From an uncultured Bacteroidales bacterium (lineage in GTDB: Bacteria > Bacteroidota > Bacteroidia > Bacteroidales > Paludibacteraceae), in assembly GCA_902792535.1 (NCBI GenBank), contig CADAZU010000010.1, positions 62,001 to 126,000 on the forward strand: a stretch of 64,000 nucleotides of DNA, read 5' to 3'. Position 1 is the first letter of the stretch, and every line of letters starts with the position of its first letter. Under the pieces are notes generated by a model that saw only the letters and a list, made by a program, of their open reading frames with translations, did not search any database and was not told the origin of the DNA. The translations under genes and the position numbers were made by a program. Positions 1 through 9,567 of this stretch are shown piece by piece.

Positions 1-93
1 TTTTTGGTACGACCATTTTTTCTTTTTCTTGAGCCACTCTGCCTTTTTCTTTTCGTACTCGGCATAGTGGGATTCTAAATAGCCATCGGCCAT
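1..93 (-). CDS. Small lysine-rich protein, 3' end outside window
   Basis: An ATG at 93 opens a frame of 31 codons that runs off the left edge without a stop. The peptide starts MADGYLESHYAEYE and then becomes very rich in Lys and Trp. It follows the second ompH gene on the same strand, the place where other Bacteroidales carry a similar very small basic protein of unknown function. I recognise the context but not a function. The real length is unknown because the gene is cut. Confidence 0.5.
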   Translation of the reverse strand, partial: MADGYLESHYAEYEKKKAEWLKKKKKWSYQK

Positions 94-96
94 GTT

Positions 97-122
97 AATT
101 GAGAATTGAGAATTGAAAATTA
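97..122. repeat. AATTGAG heptamer tandem repeat
   Basis: Three to four copies of AATTGAG/AATTGAA in tandem fill the gap between the small ORF and ompH. This belongs to a dispersed family in the window that also includes ATTTGAAG versions. Confidence 0.75.
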
Positions 123-611
123 CTTAATTCCGAGTTCTTTTTTAACTGCGGGCATGAGGTCGGTTGCATCTGCGCCGATATGTACCATCGCAGCGGAGTC
201 GAAGATATAGGTGTATCCTTCGCGCTCTCCGACAGCCTTGATAGCCTTGGTCATTTTCTCATGCACCGGAGCCAGCAACTCCTGTTGTTTTTTCTGGATA
301 TCCTGCTCTGCTGTCTGATAGAAGAGCTGGATGCGCTGCTGCATCTCCTGCAACTCCTGCTGACGGATTTGTTTGATTGCGTCCGCCATGGTAGCCTCTT
401 GTGCCTGATAGTCCTGATACTTCTTTTGGATCTCCTCGTTCATGGAAGCCAGCTGGGTCTCGTACTGCGAATTGATGGTGTCCATCTTCAGTTTGATTTG
501 TGCTACTTCCGGCATTTGAGCGAAGAGCTCTTGCGTGTTGATGTGACCGAATTTCTGTGCGCTGGCGAGCATCGGCAGAGCCAGCAGGATTGTGATAATA
601 ATTTTTTTCAT
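120..611 (-). CDS. Periplasmic chaperone, OmpH/Skp family (copy 2)
   Basis: A 163-aa protein with a signal peptide (about residues 1-18, cleaved after ASA) followed by a short beta segment (KFGHINTQELF) and a long Gln/Glu/Lys-rich coiled coil at about 40-125, the architecture of Skp/OmpH holdases that carry unfolded outer-membrane proteins through the periplasm to BamA. It is the second of two ompH paralogues directly downstream of bamA, so co-expression with the BAM machinery is likely. The two copies share the fold but differ clearly in sequence (about 163 versus 178 aa). Confidence 0.9.
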   Translation of the reverse strand: MKKIIITILLALPMLASAQKFGHINTQELFAQMPEVAQIKLKMDTINSQYETQLASMNEEIQKKYQDYQAQEATMADAIKQIRQQELQEMQQRIQLFYQTAEQDIQKKQQELLAPVHEKMTKAIKAVGEREGYTYIFDSAAMVHIGADATDLMPAVKKELGIK

Positions 612-739
612 TTCTTATAGTTATTTATAATTATTTCCTATGTTGTTTCCCTTTTGTGTTCCGCTTGCCTCCCGTTCTACCGTCGGGTGACCGTCGGGTA
701 ACTGTCGGGGTTGACCCTATTTTGGAGTTACTTTGGGTC

Positions 740-1276
740 TTATTTTGCCCCTAATTTCTGGAGCACTTGGTCGGAGACGTCCAGTTTGGAGGACATATAT
801 ATGAGTGCCGGGTCGGCGGAGCGGTCTTTGACGATGTCAATTCGTTTCTCGTTCGCCAGGTCTTGTATAGCATTGTATATCTCGTCCTGTATGGGTTTGA
901 TGAGCGCTTCGCGCTTTTTGTAGAGCTCCCCCTCCTGTCCGAAATACTTGCGTTTGAGTTCCAACACCTCTTGCTCCTTCTTGACGATCTCCTGCTCGCG
1001 TTCGCGTCGCATAGTTTCGGAGAGGAAGATCTGCTCCGTTTGGTAGTTGGTCGTCATGACGCGTGCTTCCTGCGAAGCGGCATCGATCTCCTTCTGCCAG
1101 CGTTTGGAGAGCATCGCCAGTTGCTCGTTCGCTTGCTCGTACTGCGGCAGATTTTTGAGGATATATGCCATGTCAATATACGCTATCGACTGATCCTTTG
1201 CAAAAGCTGTGCCAGAAAGGAGCAGAGCGGCAATTATAATTGAGAATTGATAATTGAGAATTGATAATTTTTTCAT
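740..1276 (-). CDS. Periplasmic chaperone, OmpH/Skp family (copy 1)
   Basis: A 178-aa Skp/OmpH-type protein: export signal, short N-terminal beta strand (SIAYIDMAYIL), then a long charged coiled coil at about 45-130. It lies 51 nt downstream of bamA and 128 nt upstream of the second ompH. The odd point is the signal peptide: its codons 4-13 (LSILNYQFSI) are an AATTGAG-type tandem repeat read in frame, so the repeat appears to supply the hydrophobic core of the leader. The spacer 612-739 contains three imperfect copies of an 11-nt CCGTCGGGTGA-like unit and no gene. Confidence 0.9.
   Translation of the reverse strand: MKKLSILNYQFSIIIAALLLSGTAFAKDQSIAYIDMAYILKNLPQYEQANEQLAMLSKRWQKEIDAASQEARVMTTNYQTEQIFLSETMRREREQEIVKKEQEVLELKRKYFGQEGELYKKREALIKPIQDEIYNAIQDLANEKRIDIVKDRSADPALIYMSSKLDVSDQVLQKLGAK
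1231..1269. repeat. AATTGAG repeat inside the ompH signal-peptide codons
   Basis: Tandem AATTGAGAATTGATAATTGAG-type units (about 39 bp) lie within the first codons of the 740-1276 gene. Same family as 97-122. Confidence 0.8.
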
Positions 1277-1327
1277 CGTTGTTTGGTGTTTTGTAGTTGA
1301 TCTAGTAGAACTAGTTTATCTAGGATT

Positions 1328-3925
1328 TTATAATTCTTGTCCGAGGACGAAGTGGAACTGGCTGCCGCCGTACTGCTTGGAACCGTTGATTTCGTCGAAT
1401 CCCCAACCCCAGTCTATACCGAGCAGACCGAACATCGGCAGGAAGATACGCACTCCGACACCGGCTGAACGCTTGAGATTGAAGGGATTGTACTCCTGGA
1501 TATTCGAGAAACAGTTACCCGCCTCCAAGAAGACATGCGCCCAGATCGTGGCGTTCTGCTCCAACGAAATCGGGTATCGGAGCTCCATTGTGAATTTATT
1601 ATAGAGGTAACCCATGTTACGTCCGGTAGTCACATCGTACGGGGTCAACGATCCGGATGAGTAACCACGCATGGAGACGTATTCGGTGGAATAACTGGTG
1701 TACGCCGACATACCGTCGCCACCCATGTAGAAGGACTCAAACGGTGATTTGGCATTGATATTATAATGTCCCAGATAGCCGAACTCGGCGCGGGTCATGA
1801 GGACCAGCTTGCTATCCTTGGTCAGCGGCGTAAAGACCTTGCCGGAGAATTTCCATTTATGATACTCGATCATGTGGTATTTCTCCGAAGTGGACAGTTG
1901 GCTGTAGTCTTTTCCGCTGAAGAGCGACCAAGGCGGCGTGATCTTCAGTCCGAGCGTGAACTGGCTTCCGCGGCGGGTGTAGATCGGGTTGTCAATAGAC
2001 GAACGCGAGATTTGGAGGTTCAGCGCCAAGTTATGGCTCGTTCCATCCGAGATCAGCAAATAGGGCCAGTCCTTCATCATATACATCTGGTAACTCAACT
2101 CACCGTAGAACGTGAAATAGTCGTCGGGCCAGCGCAGACGTTTACCATAACCGATGGAGATACCGAGCGTGCGGAGATACTTGTCTTTATCCGCCTCGCT
2201 CTCCGCCAGCTGCTGGTAATAATTGCTGTTGCCGGAGTAGTAATAATAGTTCGAATAGGTGTTATAGAGGTTTTGGTACGCTTTCTGGTAACGGCTCGAA
2301 TAACCGGTCTGGTTCGCGAAATAGATACTTGCAGAGAGGCTGTTCGGCCGCTTACCACCGAGCCACGGCTCCAAGAAGGAGATGGACGCAGACGTATAAT
2401 ATATACCGTTCGTGCGCGCGTTAATAGAGAAGGTCTGTCCCTCGCCCTGCGGCACAATGCGATACGCTTTCTTATTGAAGAGGTTTTGGATCGCGAAATT
2501 GGTGAATTTGAGTCCCAGCGAACCCACCAGACCGGTTGCACCCCAACCGAGCGAGAACTCGATCTGGTCGGACGATTTGGTCTCCAGTTGGTACGTGATA
2601 TCCACCGTTCCTTCCTCCGGATTCGGCTGGATATCCGGCACAAGTTTCTCTTGGTCGAAATGCCCCATCTGCGCCAACTCACGGAGCGAACGCATAATAT
2701 CCGACTGGCTGTATAACTGACCCGGCTTGGTATATAACTCGCGGCGCACGACGTGCTCGTACACGCGCGTGTTTCCTACTATTTTAATATTATTGATGGT
2801 CGCCGGTTTGCCTTCGTACATACGCATCTCGAAGTCGATCGAGTCGTTCTCCACGTTCACCTCGACCGGCTCGACATTGAAGAACAGGTATCCGCGGTCG
2901 GTATATAACTTGCTGACCGCATCGTCATCGTTGGTCAGACGGTCGTTGAGGGTCTTGAGGTTATAGACATCGCCGGGTTTGACTCCCAGCGTGGCATCCA
3001 GCAGCTCATAGGGATAGACAGTATTTCCCACCCATTTGACCGAACGGACATAGTATTTGTCTCCTTCGCTGATGGTCATATAGACATCCACACGCGAGGG
3101 ATCTTCGGGGTTCGGCACGACGGAGTCCGCTACGATATACGCATCGCGATAACCGTACTCATTGTATTTCTCGATCACCGCTTGCTTGTCTTTTTCGTAC
3201 TCTTCGATGACGAATTTCTTGGTTCGGAAGAGGTTCACGATGTCATTGTCGTTGGTCTTTTTCATCGCCTTGTTGATCTGGCGATGGGTCAAGGCGTGGT
3301 TGCCGGTGATATAGATTTTCCCGACCTTGGTCTTCGTCTTCTTATCCACCGCCACGAGCACACGGACATATCCCGGATGGTCGGGGTCGTTGCGCTGGAT
3401 CACATGCACCTCGGTGTTATGGAAACCTTTCTCCGCGAAATATTTCTTGATCACCGTCTTGGCGTGGTCCTCCAAGTTCGGCGTCATCTGCGAACCCTGA
3501 CGGATACCGGTCTTCACCTCCACGTCCTCACGCTCGCTTTTCTTCATGCCTTCGTATTTCACTTCGCTGATACGCGGACGTTGCTCCAACTCGATCACCA
3601 ACCAGATCTTGTTTCCCTCGATCTTGCTGGCTTTGATCTTAACATTGGAGAACAGACCTTGTTTCCAGAAGCGTTTGATAGCTTTGGTGATCTGGTCTCC
3701 CGGCACCTCAATCTTATCGCCCACCGCCAGTCCGGAGAAGCCGATGAGAACAAAGTCCTCATAGCTGTCCGCTCCTTCCACCGCGATTCCGGCTATCTCG
3801 TACGTCTTGCGCGACATGCCATACTCAATCTCCTGCACAGCGACGCTGTCGCTCTGCGCATAGACCGGCACACATAGCAAGACCGCAAACAATATATAGA
3901 TTAATCTACGCAATGCTCCATTCAA
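1328..3925 (-). CDS. bamA: Outer-membrane protein assembly factor BamA
   Basis: An 865-aa Omp85 protein, the central channel of the BAM complex that folds beta-barrel proteins into the outer membrane. A signal peptide (about 1-23) is followed by POTRA domains over about 45-450 (for example the strands around YEIAGIAVEG, KVGKIYITGN and INNIKIVGNTRV) and a C-terminal 16-strand barrel. The barrel contains the VRIF element conserved in Omp85 proteins near residue 825 and ends in an aromatic-rich strand (FHFVLGQEL). It lies 3 nt after uppS and before two ompH genes, the order known from Porphyromonas and other Bacteroidales. Confidence 0.97.
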   Translation of the reverse strand: MNGALRRLIYILFAVLLCVPVYAQSDSVAVQEIEYGMSRKTYEIAGIAVEGADSYEDFVLIGFSGLAVGDKIEVPGDQITKAIKRFWKQGLFSNVKIKASKIEGNKIWLVIELEQRPRISEVKYEGMKKSEREDVEVKTGIRQGSQMTPNLEDHAKTVIKKYFAEKGFHNTEVHVIQRNDPDHPGYVRVLVAVDKKTKTKVGKIYITGNHALTHRQINKAMKKTNDNDIVNLFRTKKFVIEEYEKDKQAVIEKYNEYGYRDAYIVADSVVPNPEDPSRVDVYMTISEGDKYYVRSVKWVGNTVYPYELLDATLGVKPGDVYNLKTLNDRLTNDDDAVSKLYTDRGYLFFNVEPVEVNVENDSIDFEMRMYEGKPATINNIKIVGNTRVYEHVVRRELYTKPGQLYSQSDIMRSLRELAQMGHFDQEKLVPDIQPNPEEGTVDITYQLETKSSDQIEFSLGWGATGLVGSLGLKFTNFAIQNLFNKKAYRIVPQGEGQTFSINARTNGIYYTSASISFLEPWLGGKRPNSLSASIYFANQTGYSSRYQKAYQNLYNTYSNYYYYSGNSNYYQQLAESEADKDKYLRTLGISIGYGKRLRWPDDYFTFYGELSYQMYMMKDWPYLLISDGTSHNLALNLQISRSSIDNPIYTRRGSQFTLGLKITPPWSLFSGKDYSQLSTSEKYHMIEYHKWKFSGKVFTPLTKDSKLVLMTRAEFGYLGHYNINAKSPFESFYMGGDGMSAYTSYSTEYVSMRGYSSGSLTPYDVTTGRNMGYLYNKFTMELRYPISLEQNATIWAHVFLEAGNCFSNIQEYNPFNLKRSAGVGVRIFLPMFGLLGIDWGWGFDEINGSKQYGGSQFHFVLGQEL

Positions 3926-3928
3926 TTT

Positions 3929-4672
3929 TTAATTCTTCACTTGCTCACTGGTCTTCCCGAATCGTCTTTCGCGTTTCTGGTAGTCCACGATAGCCTTATA
4001 TAGTTCTTCTTCGGTAAACTCCGGCCAGAGGCATTCAGAGAAATACAACTCGCTGTACGCCAGTTGCCAGAGCAGGAAATTGCTGATACGATATTCTCCG
4101 CTGGTTCGGATCAACAGATCCGGATCGGGGATCGCAGCGGTCGTCATGAGCGAACTGACCAACTGTTCGTTCACTTCCTCCGCCCGCAATTCTCCGTTTT
4201 GCGCCCGGCGCACCGCCTCACGCATCGCTTCGGTGATCTCCCAGCGCGCCGAATAACTGAGCGCCAGAACCATGGTCAGCCCTGTATTATGACTCGTTTG
4301 CTCGATGCAACCGAGGAATTTCTGTTTCGTGCCTTCCGGCAAACGGTCGATGTCTCCGATCGTCTCCAGCCGCACGTTGTTCTCCATCAGCGTCGGCGTC
4401 TCTTTGGCAATCGTGTCCACCAGCAGGGTCATCAACGCATCCACCTCCTCTTTCGGGCGGTTCCAGTTCTCGGTTGAGAACGTATAAAGCGTGAGATACT
4501 CAATCCCTAATTTCGTAGCAGCCACGGTGATATTATGCACCGCCTCCACGCCCTGCCTATGGCCGAACATACGCGCCATACCTTGTTTCTTTGCCCACCG
4601 TCCATTGCCATCCATGATAATAGCGATGTGTCGCGGCAAACGCTCTTTGTCTATTTGTGATTTGTAGTCCAT
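3929..4672 (-). CDS. uppS: Undecaprenyl diphosphate synthase (isoprenyl transferase)
   Basis: A 247-aa cis-prenyltransferase that adds isopentenyl units to farnesyl diphosphate, making the C55 lipid carrier for peptidoglycan and surface polysaccharides. Visible family motifs are IIMDGNGRWAKK near residue 18 (catalytic Asp), the Phe-Ser-Thr-Glu-Asn-Trp block near 66-71, and PDPDLLIRTSGEYRISNFLLWQ near 183-204. Length is normal for the family. It sits between the PorG-like gene (4 nt away) and bamA (3 nt away), so all three are probably one transcript. Confidence 0.97.
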   Translation of the reverse strand: MDYKSQIDKERLPRHIAIIMDGNGRWAKKQGMARMFGHRQGVEAVHNITVAATKLGIEYLTLYTFSTENWNRPKEEVDALMTLLVDTIAKETPTLMENNVRLETIGDIDRLPEGTKQKFLGCIEQTSHNTGLTMVLALSYSARWEITEAMREAVRRAQNGELRAEEVNEQLVSSLMTTAAIPDPDLLIRTSGEYRISNFLLWQLAYSELYFSECLWPEFTEEELYKAIVDYQKRERRFGKTSEQVKN

Positions 4673-4676
4673 CTAA

Positions 4677-5384
4677 CTAATAATTACATATTCTACACGG
4701 TTTCTTCGCTCTGGCGAACTCAAACACGATTCCCGCAGTCAACATTCCTGTCAGGTCGCAGTTCATCCAGTTCCAGCCGTTCAAATGGTGTTTGTCGTTC
4801 AGCGTGCTCTGCGCCTCCAGATCATCGGAGAAATAGATATTATGCTGCCAGGCGATATTTAATCCGATGCAGTCATAGAATTTCCATTTGAAACCGATAC
4901 CCAGCGGAATATAACCTGCCGCCGTGATTTTCTTTGCACCCTTGGCATCCATGTCGTTGTACATGCCGGCACCGACTCCGATGAAGATATACGGCGTATA
5001 GGGTTTGATCCGCCTGTCGTATTGGTTGCCCGACCCGAAACGGAAGAAGTTAAACTCCGCCATTACATCCACATTGTACAATCGGTTTGACCATTGGGTG
5101 TCCAACTTCTCTCCCCGGATCGTATATTGGTTGCCCACTATGCGCTGGCCGGAGAATTTCGCCTGCAGAGCCCACCGTTTGGTGAACTTATACCGGAAAT
5201 GCACACCATATGCCTCGCGCGGGTTCATGAAAATATGAGGAGTAGCGTCCCCCACATAGTACCCCACGCCGCCTTGCAGACCGATCTCGCATAAATACGG
5301 TTGCTCATTTTGCGCAAAAGCACGACCTCCCATGCACAAAAACAATGCCACTATGAGCCAAATATGTCTTTTACTTTCTTTCAA
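4677..5384 (-). CDS. PorG-like outer-membrane protein, DUF6089 family
   Basis: A 235-aa protein with a signal peptide (about 1-24, ending AFA) and a predicted small beta barrel rich in alternating aromatic strands (GVHFRYKFTKRWALQ, PYIFIGVGAGMYND). The sequence and the position just before uppS-bamA match DUF6089 proteins. In Porphyromonas gingivalis the gene at this locus is PorG, a type IX secretion component. Family assignment is from context and pattern. A T9SS role here is inference, supported by the C-terminal motif shared by three large secreted proteins elsewhere in the window. Confidence 0.8.
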   Translation of the reverse strand: MKESKRHIWLIVALFLCMGGRAFAQNEQPYLCEIGLQGGVGYYVGDATPHIFMNPREAYGVHFRYKFTKRWALQAKFSGQRIVGNQYTIRGEKLDTQWSNRLYNVDVMAEFNFFRFGSGNQYDRRIKPYTPYIFIGVGAGMYNDMDAKGAKKITAAGYIPLGIGFKWKFYDCIGLNIAWQHNIYFSDDLEAQSTLNDKHHLNGWNWMNCDLTGMLTAGIVFEFARAKKPCRICNY

Positions 5385-5387
5385 TTC

Positions 5388-6752
5388 TCAACTCTTGATT
5401 AATGTTCGGAATGCGTCCGTCACTTTCTTCACCGGCACAAGTTCGATCGTAAACCGCTTTGCGTCCACTTTCTGCTCCGCCGGAATGAGGATTCGTCTGA
5501 ATCCCAGTTTCTGCGCCTCGGTGATCCGCTGCTCCAGTCTCGTCACAGGACGTATCTCGCCCGCCAGACCCACTTCGCCACAGATACACGTGCCGGTGTC
5601 CAAAGCGATATCCATATTGCTGCTCAGCACAGCCGCCATGATCGCCAGATCAATCGCGGGATCCTGCACTCGCAGTCCGCCGGCTATATTGAGGAACACA
5701 TCTTTTTGCAGCAGTTTGAATCCCACCCGTTTCTCCAGAACCGCCAGCAGCATATTCAGCCTCCGTCCGTCAAAGCCCGTTGAAGACCGTTGCGGTGTGC
5801 CATAAGCGGCAGACGAGACAAGCGCTTGCACTTCGATCAGGAACGGACGGACACCTTCCACCGCCGCAGCGATCGCTATACCCGACAGTCCTTCGCGCGC
5901 AGTGGAGAGCAGCAGTTCCGACGGATTGCTCACTTCGCGCAGACCATCCGCGCGCATCTCATATATACCCAGTTCGGAGGTCGAACCAAAGCGGTTCTTT
6001 TGCGCCCGCAGGATACGATACATATAATGTTGGTCGCCCTCAAACTGCAAAACGGTATCTACGATATGCTCCAGCACTTTCGGGCCTGCAAGCGAACCTT
6101 CTTTATTGATGTGTCCGATGATGAAGAACGGTATGTTCTGCGTTTTGGCAAACTCCATGATCCGCGCCGCACATTCGCGCACTTGGGTCAACGAACCGAT
6201 GGAAGCCTCGATTGCCTCTGTTCCGATCGTCTGGATGGAATCCACCACTACTATCTCCGGCTGCAGTTCTTTGACTTGGTCCAAAATCCGCTCCAGCGAA
6301 GTCTCGGACGATATATAGAGGTTCTCCGCATTGCCAGCCAGCCGCTCTGCGCGCAGTTTCAGCTGGCGCACGCTCTCTTCGCCGGAAGCATAGAATGTCT
6401 TTCTCTCCCCTTGCTGCATCAGCACTTGCAACGCCAGCGTCGATTTGCCGATACCCGGTTCTCCGCCCAGCAGCACCAGACTGCCCGGCACCAGACCTCC
6501 GCCCAAGACACGATTCAGTTCGCCGTTATGCATGTCGATCCGCATCTCCTCAGTGGCTACGATGTCCTGAAGGCGTTTCGGGGCGGTTTTCTTATCGATA
6601 TTCCGGGATGCCGATATACCGATATTCCGATCCTTTTCCACCACTTCCTCCTCGTACGTGCCCCATTCGCCGCAGACCGGACAGCGCCCCAGCATCTGCG
6701 GAGCTTTTGCGCCGCAGGACGAACATACATATTGGATGGAAGACTTTGCCAT
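5388..6752 (-). CDS. radA: DNA repair protein RadA
   Basis: A 454-aa RecA-like ATPase that promotes branch migration during recombinational repair. It has an N-terminal C4 zinc finger (CSSCGAKAPQMLGRCPVC, residues 10-27), a Walker A GGEPGIGKST near 96, a Walker B strand IVVVDSIQTI, the RadA-specific KNRFG motif near 253, and a C-terminal Lon-like domain (GGLRVQDPAIDLAI). Length is typical. It is 3 nt from the PorG-like gene and 21 nt downstream of ribonuclease Z. Confidence 0.97.
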   Translation of the reverse strand: MAKSSIQYVCSSCGAKAPQMLGRCPVCGEWGTYEEEVVEKDRNIGISASRNIDKKTAPKRLQDIVATEEMRIDMHNGELNRVLGGGLVPGSLVLLGGEPGIGKSTLALQVLMQQGERKTFYASGEESVRQLKLRAERLAGNAENLYISSETSLERILDQVKELQPEIVVVDSIQTIGTEAIEASIGSLTQVRECAARIMEFAKTQNIPFFIIGHINKEGSLAGPKVLEHIVDTVLQFEGDQHYMYRILRAQKNRFGSTSELGIYEMRADGLREVSNPSELLLSTAREGLSGIAIAAAVEGVRPFLIEVQALVSSAAYGTPQRSSTGFDGRRLNMLLAVLEKRVGFKLLQKDVFLNIAGGLRVQDPAIDLAIMAAVLSSNMDIALDTGTCICGEVGLAGEIRPVTRLEQRITEAQKLGFRRILIPAEQKVDAKRFTIELVPVKKVTDAFRTLIKS

Positions 6753-6773
6753 TGGTGATTTGTGATTGGTAAT

Positions 6774-7583
6774 TTATAGTTCTATCACATCATTCTCCTC
6801 CGCCAGGATCGTGTTCTCAAACACCGGTTTGGCTTCATTGAGGAACAAACTATGATCCTCCACTCGGGCGGAATAATGTCCCAAAATCAGCTTGCCCGCT
6901 TTTGCCAGCGAAGCGATCTTAGCTGCCTGTTCCGCCGTGGAGTGCATCACTTCCTTGCTGCGCGCCACCATCTCGTTCAGGAAAGTGGACTCGTGGTAAA
7001 GCGTCTCCACGCCTTCGATGATCGGCACGATCTTCTCGCTGTACATCGTGTCCGAGCAGTACGCATAGCGTTTGCGCGTGACGCGCTCGAACGAACCGTC
7101 CTCATTCTGTTTGCGCCGCGTCTCCTTGAAAAGGAAACCGCAAGTCGGCACGCTGTGTTTGAGAGGAATGGTCTCCACGGAGATCGTGCGGTCCTCGTAG
7201 ATCACTTCGTTCTTGCGCGGGTTAATCGGATGAAAAATAATCTCATACTGACGGTCGTTGGCATGGTATTCCAGCAGCGGCGTCAGCAGTTTTTCCAGAT
7301 CCGGATGCGCATAGATATGCATCGGTTGGGTGCGCTTCAGCATGCCGAGCGTCGTCAGCAAACCAATCAGGCCGAAACAATGGTCGCCGTGCAGATGGGA
7401 GATAAAGATATTATACAATCTTCCCGTCCGCAGCCCCAGTTTCTGCATCGTCAGCAGCACTCCCTCGCCACAATCGATCAAAAACGATTTGTCGCACATC
7501 TCCAGCCACTGTCCCGAAGGGGAAGTGGTCTTGGTCGGTTTGGCGCTGCCGCAGCCTAATATAGTTAATTTCGCTTCGCTCAT
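6774..7583 (-). CDS. rnz: Ribonuclease Z (tRNA 3'-processing endonuclease)
   Basis: A 269-aa metallo-beta-lactamase-fold nuclease that trims 3' trailers from tRNA precursors lacking an encoded CCA. The zinc motif HLHGDH is at about residue 63. Further ligands include the SDT near 178 and the GHYSAR motif near 237. Slightly shorter than the usual 300 aa but all metal-binding motifs are present. Most tRNAs in this window lack a genomic CCA, so such an enzyme is needed. Three nt separate it from the upstream DUF4954 gene. Confidence 0.93.
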   Translation of the reverse strand: MSEAKLTILGCGSAKPTKTTSPSGQWLEMCDKSFLIDCGEGVLLTMQKLGLRTGRLYNIFISHLHGDHCFGLIGLLTTLGMLKRTQPMHIYAHPDLEKLLTPLLEYHANDRQYEIIFHPINPRKNEVIYEDRTISVETIPLKHSVPTCGFLFKETRRKQNEDGSFERVTRKRYAYCSDTMYSEKIVPIIEGVETLYHESTFLNEMVARSKEVMHSTAEQAAKIASLAKAGKLILGHYSARVEDHSLFLNEAKPVFENTILAEENDVIEL

Positions 7584-7586
7584 TGT

Positions 7587-9566
7587 TTATTCCAGATTTC
7601 CTAGAGAGTCCAGGATTTTATTGCCGAGGGCGGTTTTTTTCTCGATGTGCTCCAGTACGGCTTTCACAAACGAATTGGATTCAAAACTACCGCGCACTTC
7701 TTCGAAATCGGCTTCTGCCTGTTCGCGGTCTCCGTCCACTCCGAAACCCGTCTGGCTGTTCAGGTCGAACTCTTTGCGCGCATCGTCATACACCATGTGG
7801 TCCAGTTTCACCACCGCTTCCTGCCATTGGCGGATGGTCTTGCGGATTTGCTCCAGCGATACTTCTTCTACGCTGCAACCCCACACTTGCTCCAGCTTCT
7901 CCAACGCCCAAGTCCATTCGTACGAATAGTAATGGGCATGCATCTGCTCCAAGCGCGCCTGAATATCTTCCAATGTCAGCCCGCCTTTTTCTATATCGTC
8001 CAGCAACCGGGTTACCTCCCCTTTCGGAGCAATCAGTCCAGCCAGATCCACCCAGTCTCCCGAACCGACATTGCTGTCCGGACGAAGCGCCGCACGCATC
8101 TCTGCGAGGGTATGCCACTCTGTCTTCTCCAGACGGCTGATGAGGCTGTTGCCCAAGAATTTCTGAATACCGATCGTATAAAGTTCGCGTCCGTGACGCA
8201 GCGACGAATTGCGGATCTTGCAGTTCCGATAGCCGTACACCTCCGTGTTCTCGCCGCTCAGCGCCTGCAGTTCGTTCAGCACCTCGCGTCCGCGCCACAT
8301 CTTCTGCACCGTATAGGGGCTCAGCAGGTTGAAATTGATCTGGTCCAACCGGTGCGGGTCCTTGCGATTGTCGCGCTTCGGCCATTTCTGCGCATCGCGG
8401 ATCGTACCTACGGTACGCAGGTTAGCTCCCGGCACCAAGTAACTCTCCGAGTTATTCTCAATCAGATACGAGAACGGCAGTTCGGACGTGTCCGCATGGT
8501 GGGTATGACGACCCATCACCAGACTGAACGCACCGATTTTGCTGGGCCAGAGCAGGTAACTGTCGCTGGTCGTCTTCGCCCCGCGCTCCGCGATACCCTG
8601 GTGGATCGGACCCAGTTTGTACATATGGTTGCTCTGGTTCGATCCCGATCCCGCGTTCAGGAACGAGAACATACCCGCGATCAGCAAGGTGCTCTTATGG
8701 TGGGTCACGGTATAAGGACCCGCGAAGATAGCGCACGCCTCTCCGTGCATGCCCTGACAGTTGCTGAAGAACAGACTCTCGCCCGCGGAATAGTGCTTAT
8801 CGAAGATACAACCCTGTCCCACAAAACAATTGTCCACCAGCGTACTGTCGCCGATCTCCACGCCCGAAGCGATGATAAAATTCACACATTTGACGCCGCT
8901 TCCCAGACGAACAGGAGCCGCCTCATTGGAGTTGATCGTACCGTTTTTCAGCCGGCTCACGCCCACCAGTTCAGCAAAATCGCCCACCTTCACATTCTTG
9001 ATCGAACCGCAGTTCAGAATCCGCACATGGTCACCGATATAGCCCACTTCGGAAGCCTGTTCCTCCGCATAAGCGTCTATCAGCCGCTCCACCTCGCGAA
9101 TCATTTCCGGACGATGGCGATAGAGCGTCAGGATATATGCCAGGCTGGCGCTTAACTCATTGAAAATAGGGATCTCACGACCGCCGCCTTCGTTCATCAC
9201 CGGCACGCGCACGCCGTTTCCGAACGTCGTCCTGCCGTCCACCAGAATCGCATTGACATTCTCGATACAGGTCTCGCGTCCGATACGATAATTGGCGATA
9301 TAATTGTGGATATTATACAGGTGCGCGTCGTCGCCCACTTCGCAGTTATGCAGCGTAGCATTGTAGATACCCGAATGCACTTTCAGTCCGCCGGGCATTT
9401 CTATCTCGCGACGGAACACGCCCAGCCGGTTATGACCGGAGAAACGCGTGTTGCGGACGTAGCGGGGATCAAACTCCTGCGCCACTTCCACCTCTGCCCA
9501 ATTCTCCGCGCTACATTCCTGTGCCTCCAATTGAGCTATCTCTGCGTTTGTCAGTTTACGGTACAT
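7587..9566 (-). CDS. DUF4954 family protein (left-handed beta-helix)
   Basis: A 659-aa protein of the DUF4954 family, common in Bacteroidales. The central region (about 80-330) is rich in hexapeptide-type turns with regularly spaced Val/Ile/Leu (for example VGDFAELVGVSRLKNGTINS), suggesting a left-handed beta-helix as in acyl- or nucleotidyl-transferases. The C-terminal third is helical and highly charged. No catalytic motif is obvious, so the substrate is unknown. It starts 1 nt after the dnaN stop and precedes rnz, so it is probably co-transcribed with dnaN. Confidence 0.85.
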   Translation of the reverse strand: MYRKLTNAEIAQLEAQECSAENWAEVEVAQEFDPRYVRNTRFSGHNRLGVFRREIEMPGGLKVHSGIYNATLHNCEVGDDAHLYNIHNYIANYRIGRETCIENVNAILVDGRTTFGNGVRVPVMNEGGGREIPIFNELSASLAYILTLYRHRPEMIREVERLIDAYAEEQASEVGYIGDHVRILNCGSIKNVKVGDFAELVGVSRLKNGTINSNEAAPVRLGSGVKCVNFIIASGVEIGDSTLVDNCFVGQGCIFDKHYSAGESLFFSNCQGMHGEACAIFAGPYTVTHHKSTLLIAGMFSFLNAGSGSNQSNHMYKLGPIHQGIAERGAKTTSDSYLLWPSKIGAFSLVMGRHTHHADTSELPFSYLIENNSESYLVPGANLRTVGTIRDAQKWPKRDNRKDPHRLDQINFNLLSPYTVQKMWRGREVLNELQALSGENTEVYGYRNCKIRNSSLRHGRELYTIGIQKFLGNSLISRLEKTEWHTLAEMRAALRPDSNVGSGDWVDLAGLIAPKGEVTRLLDDIEKGGLTLEDIQARLEQMHAHYYSYEWTWALEKLEQVWGCSVEEVSLEQIRKTIRQWQEAVVKLDHMVYDDARKEFDLNSQTGFGVDGDREQAEADFEEVRGSFESNSFVKAVLEHIEKKTALGNKILDSLGNLE

Positions 9567-9567
9567 C

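Noticed and set aside
681..712. Regulatory site in CCGTCGGGTGA repeats
   Set aside because: Three imperfect units only, no partner elsewhere in the window; noted as a minor repeat.
1766..2716. Plus-strand 316-codon frame, and others opposite bamA
   Set aside because: Mirror of BamA coding sequence; no start signal or homology pattern.
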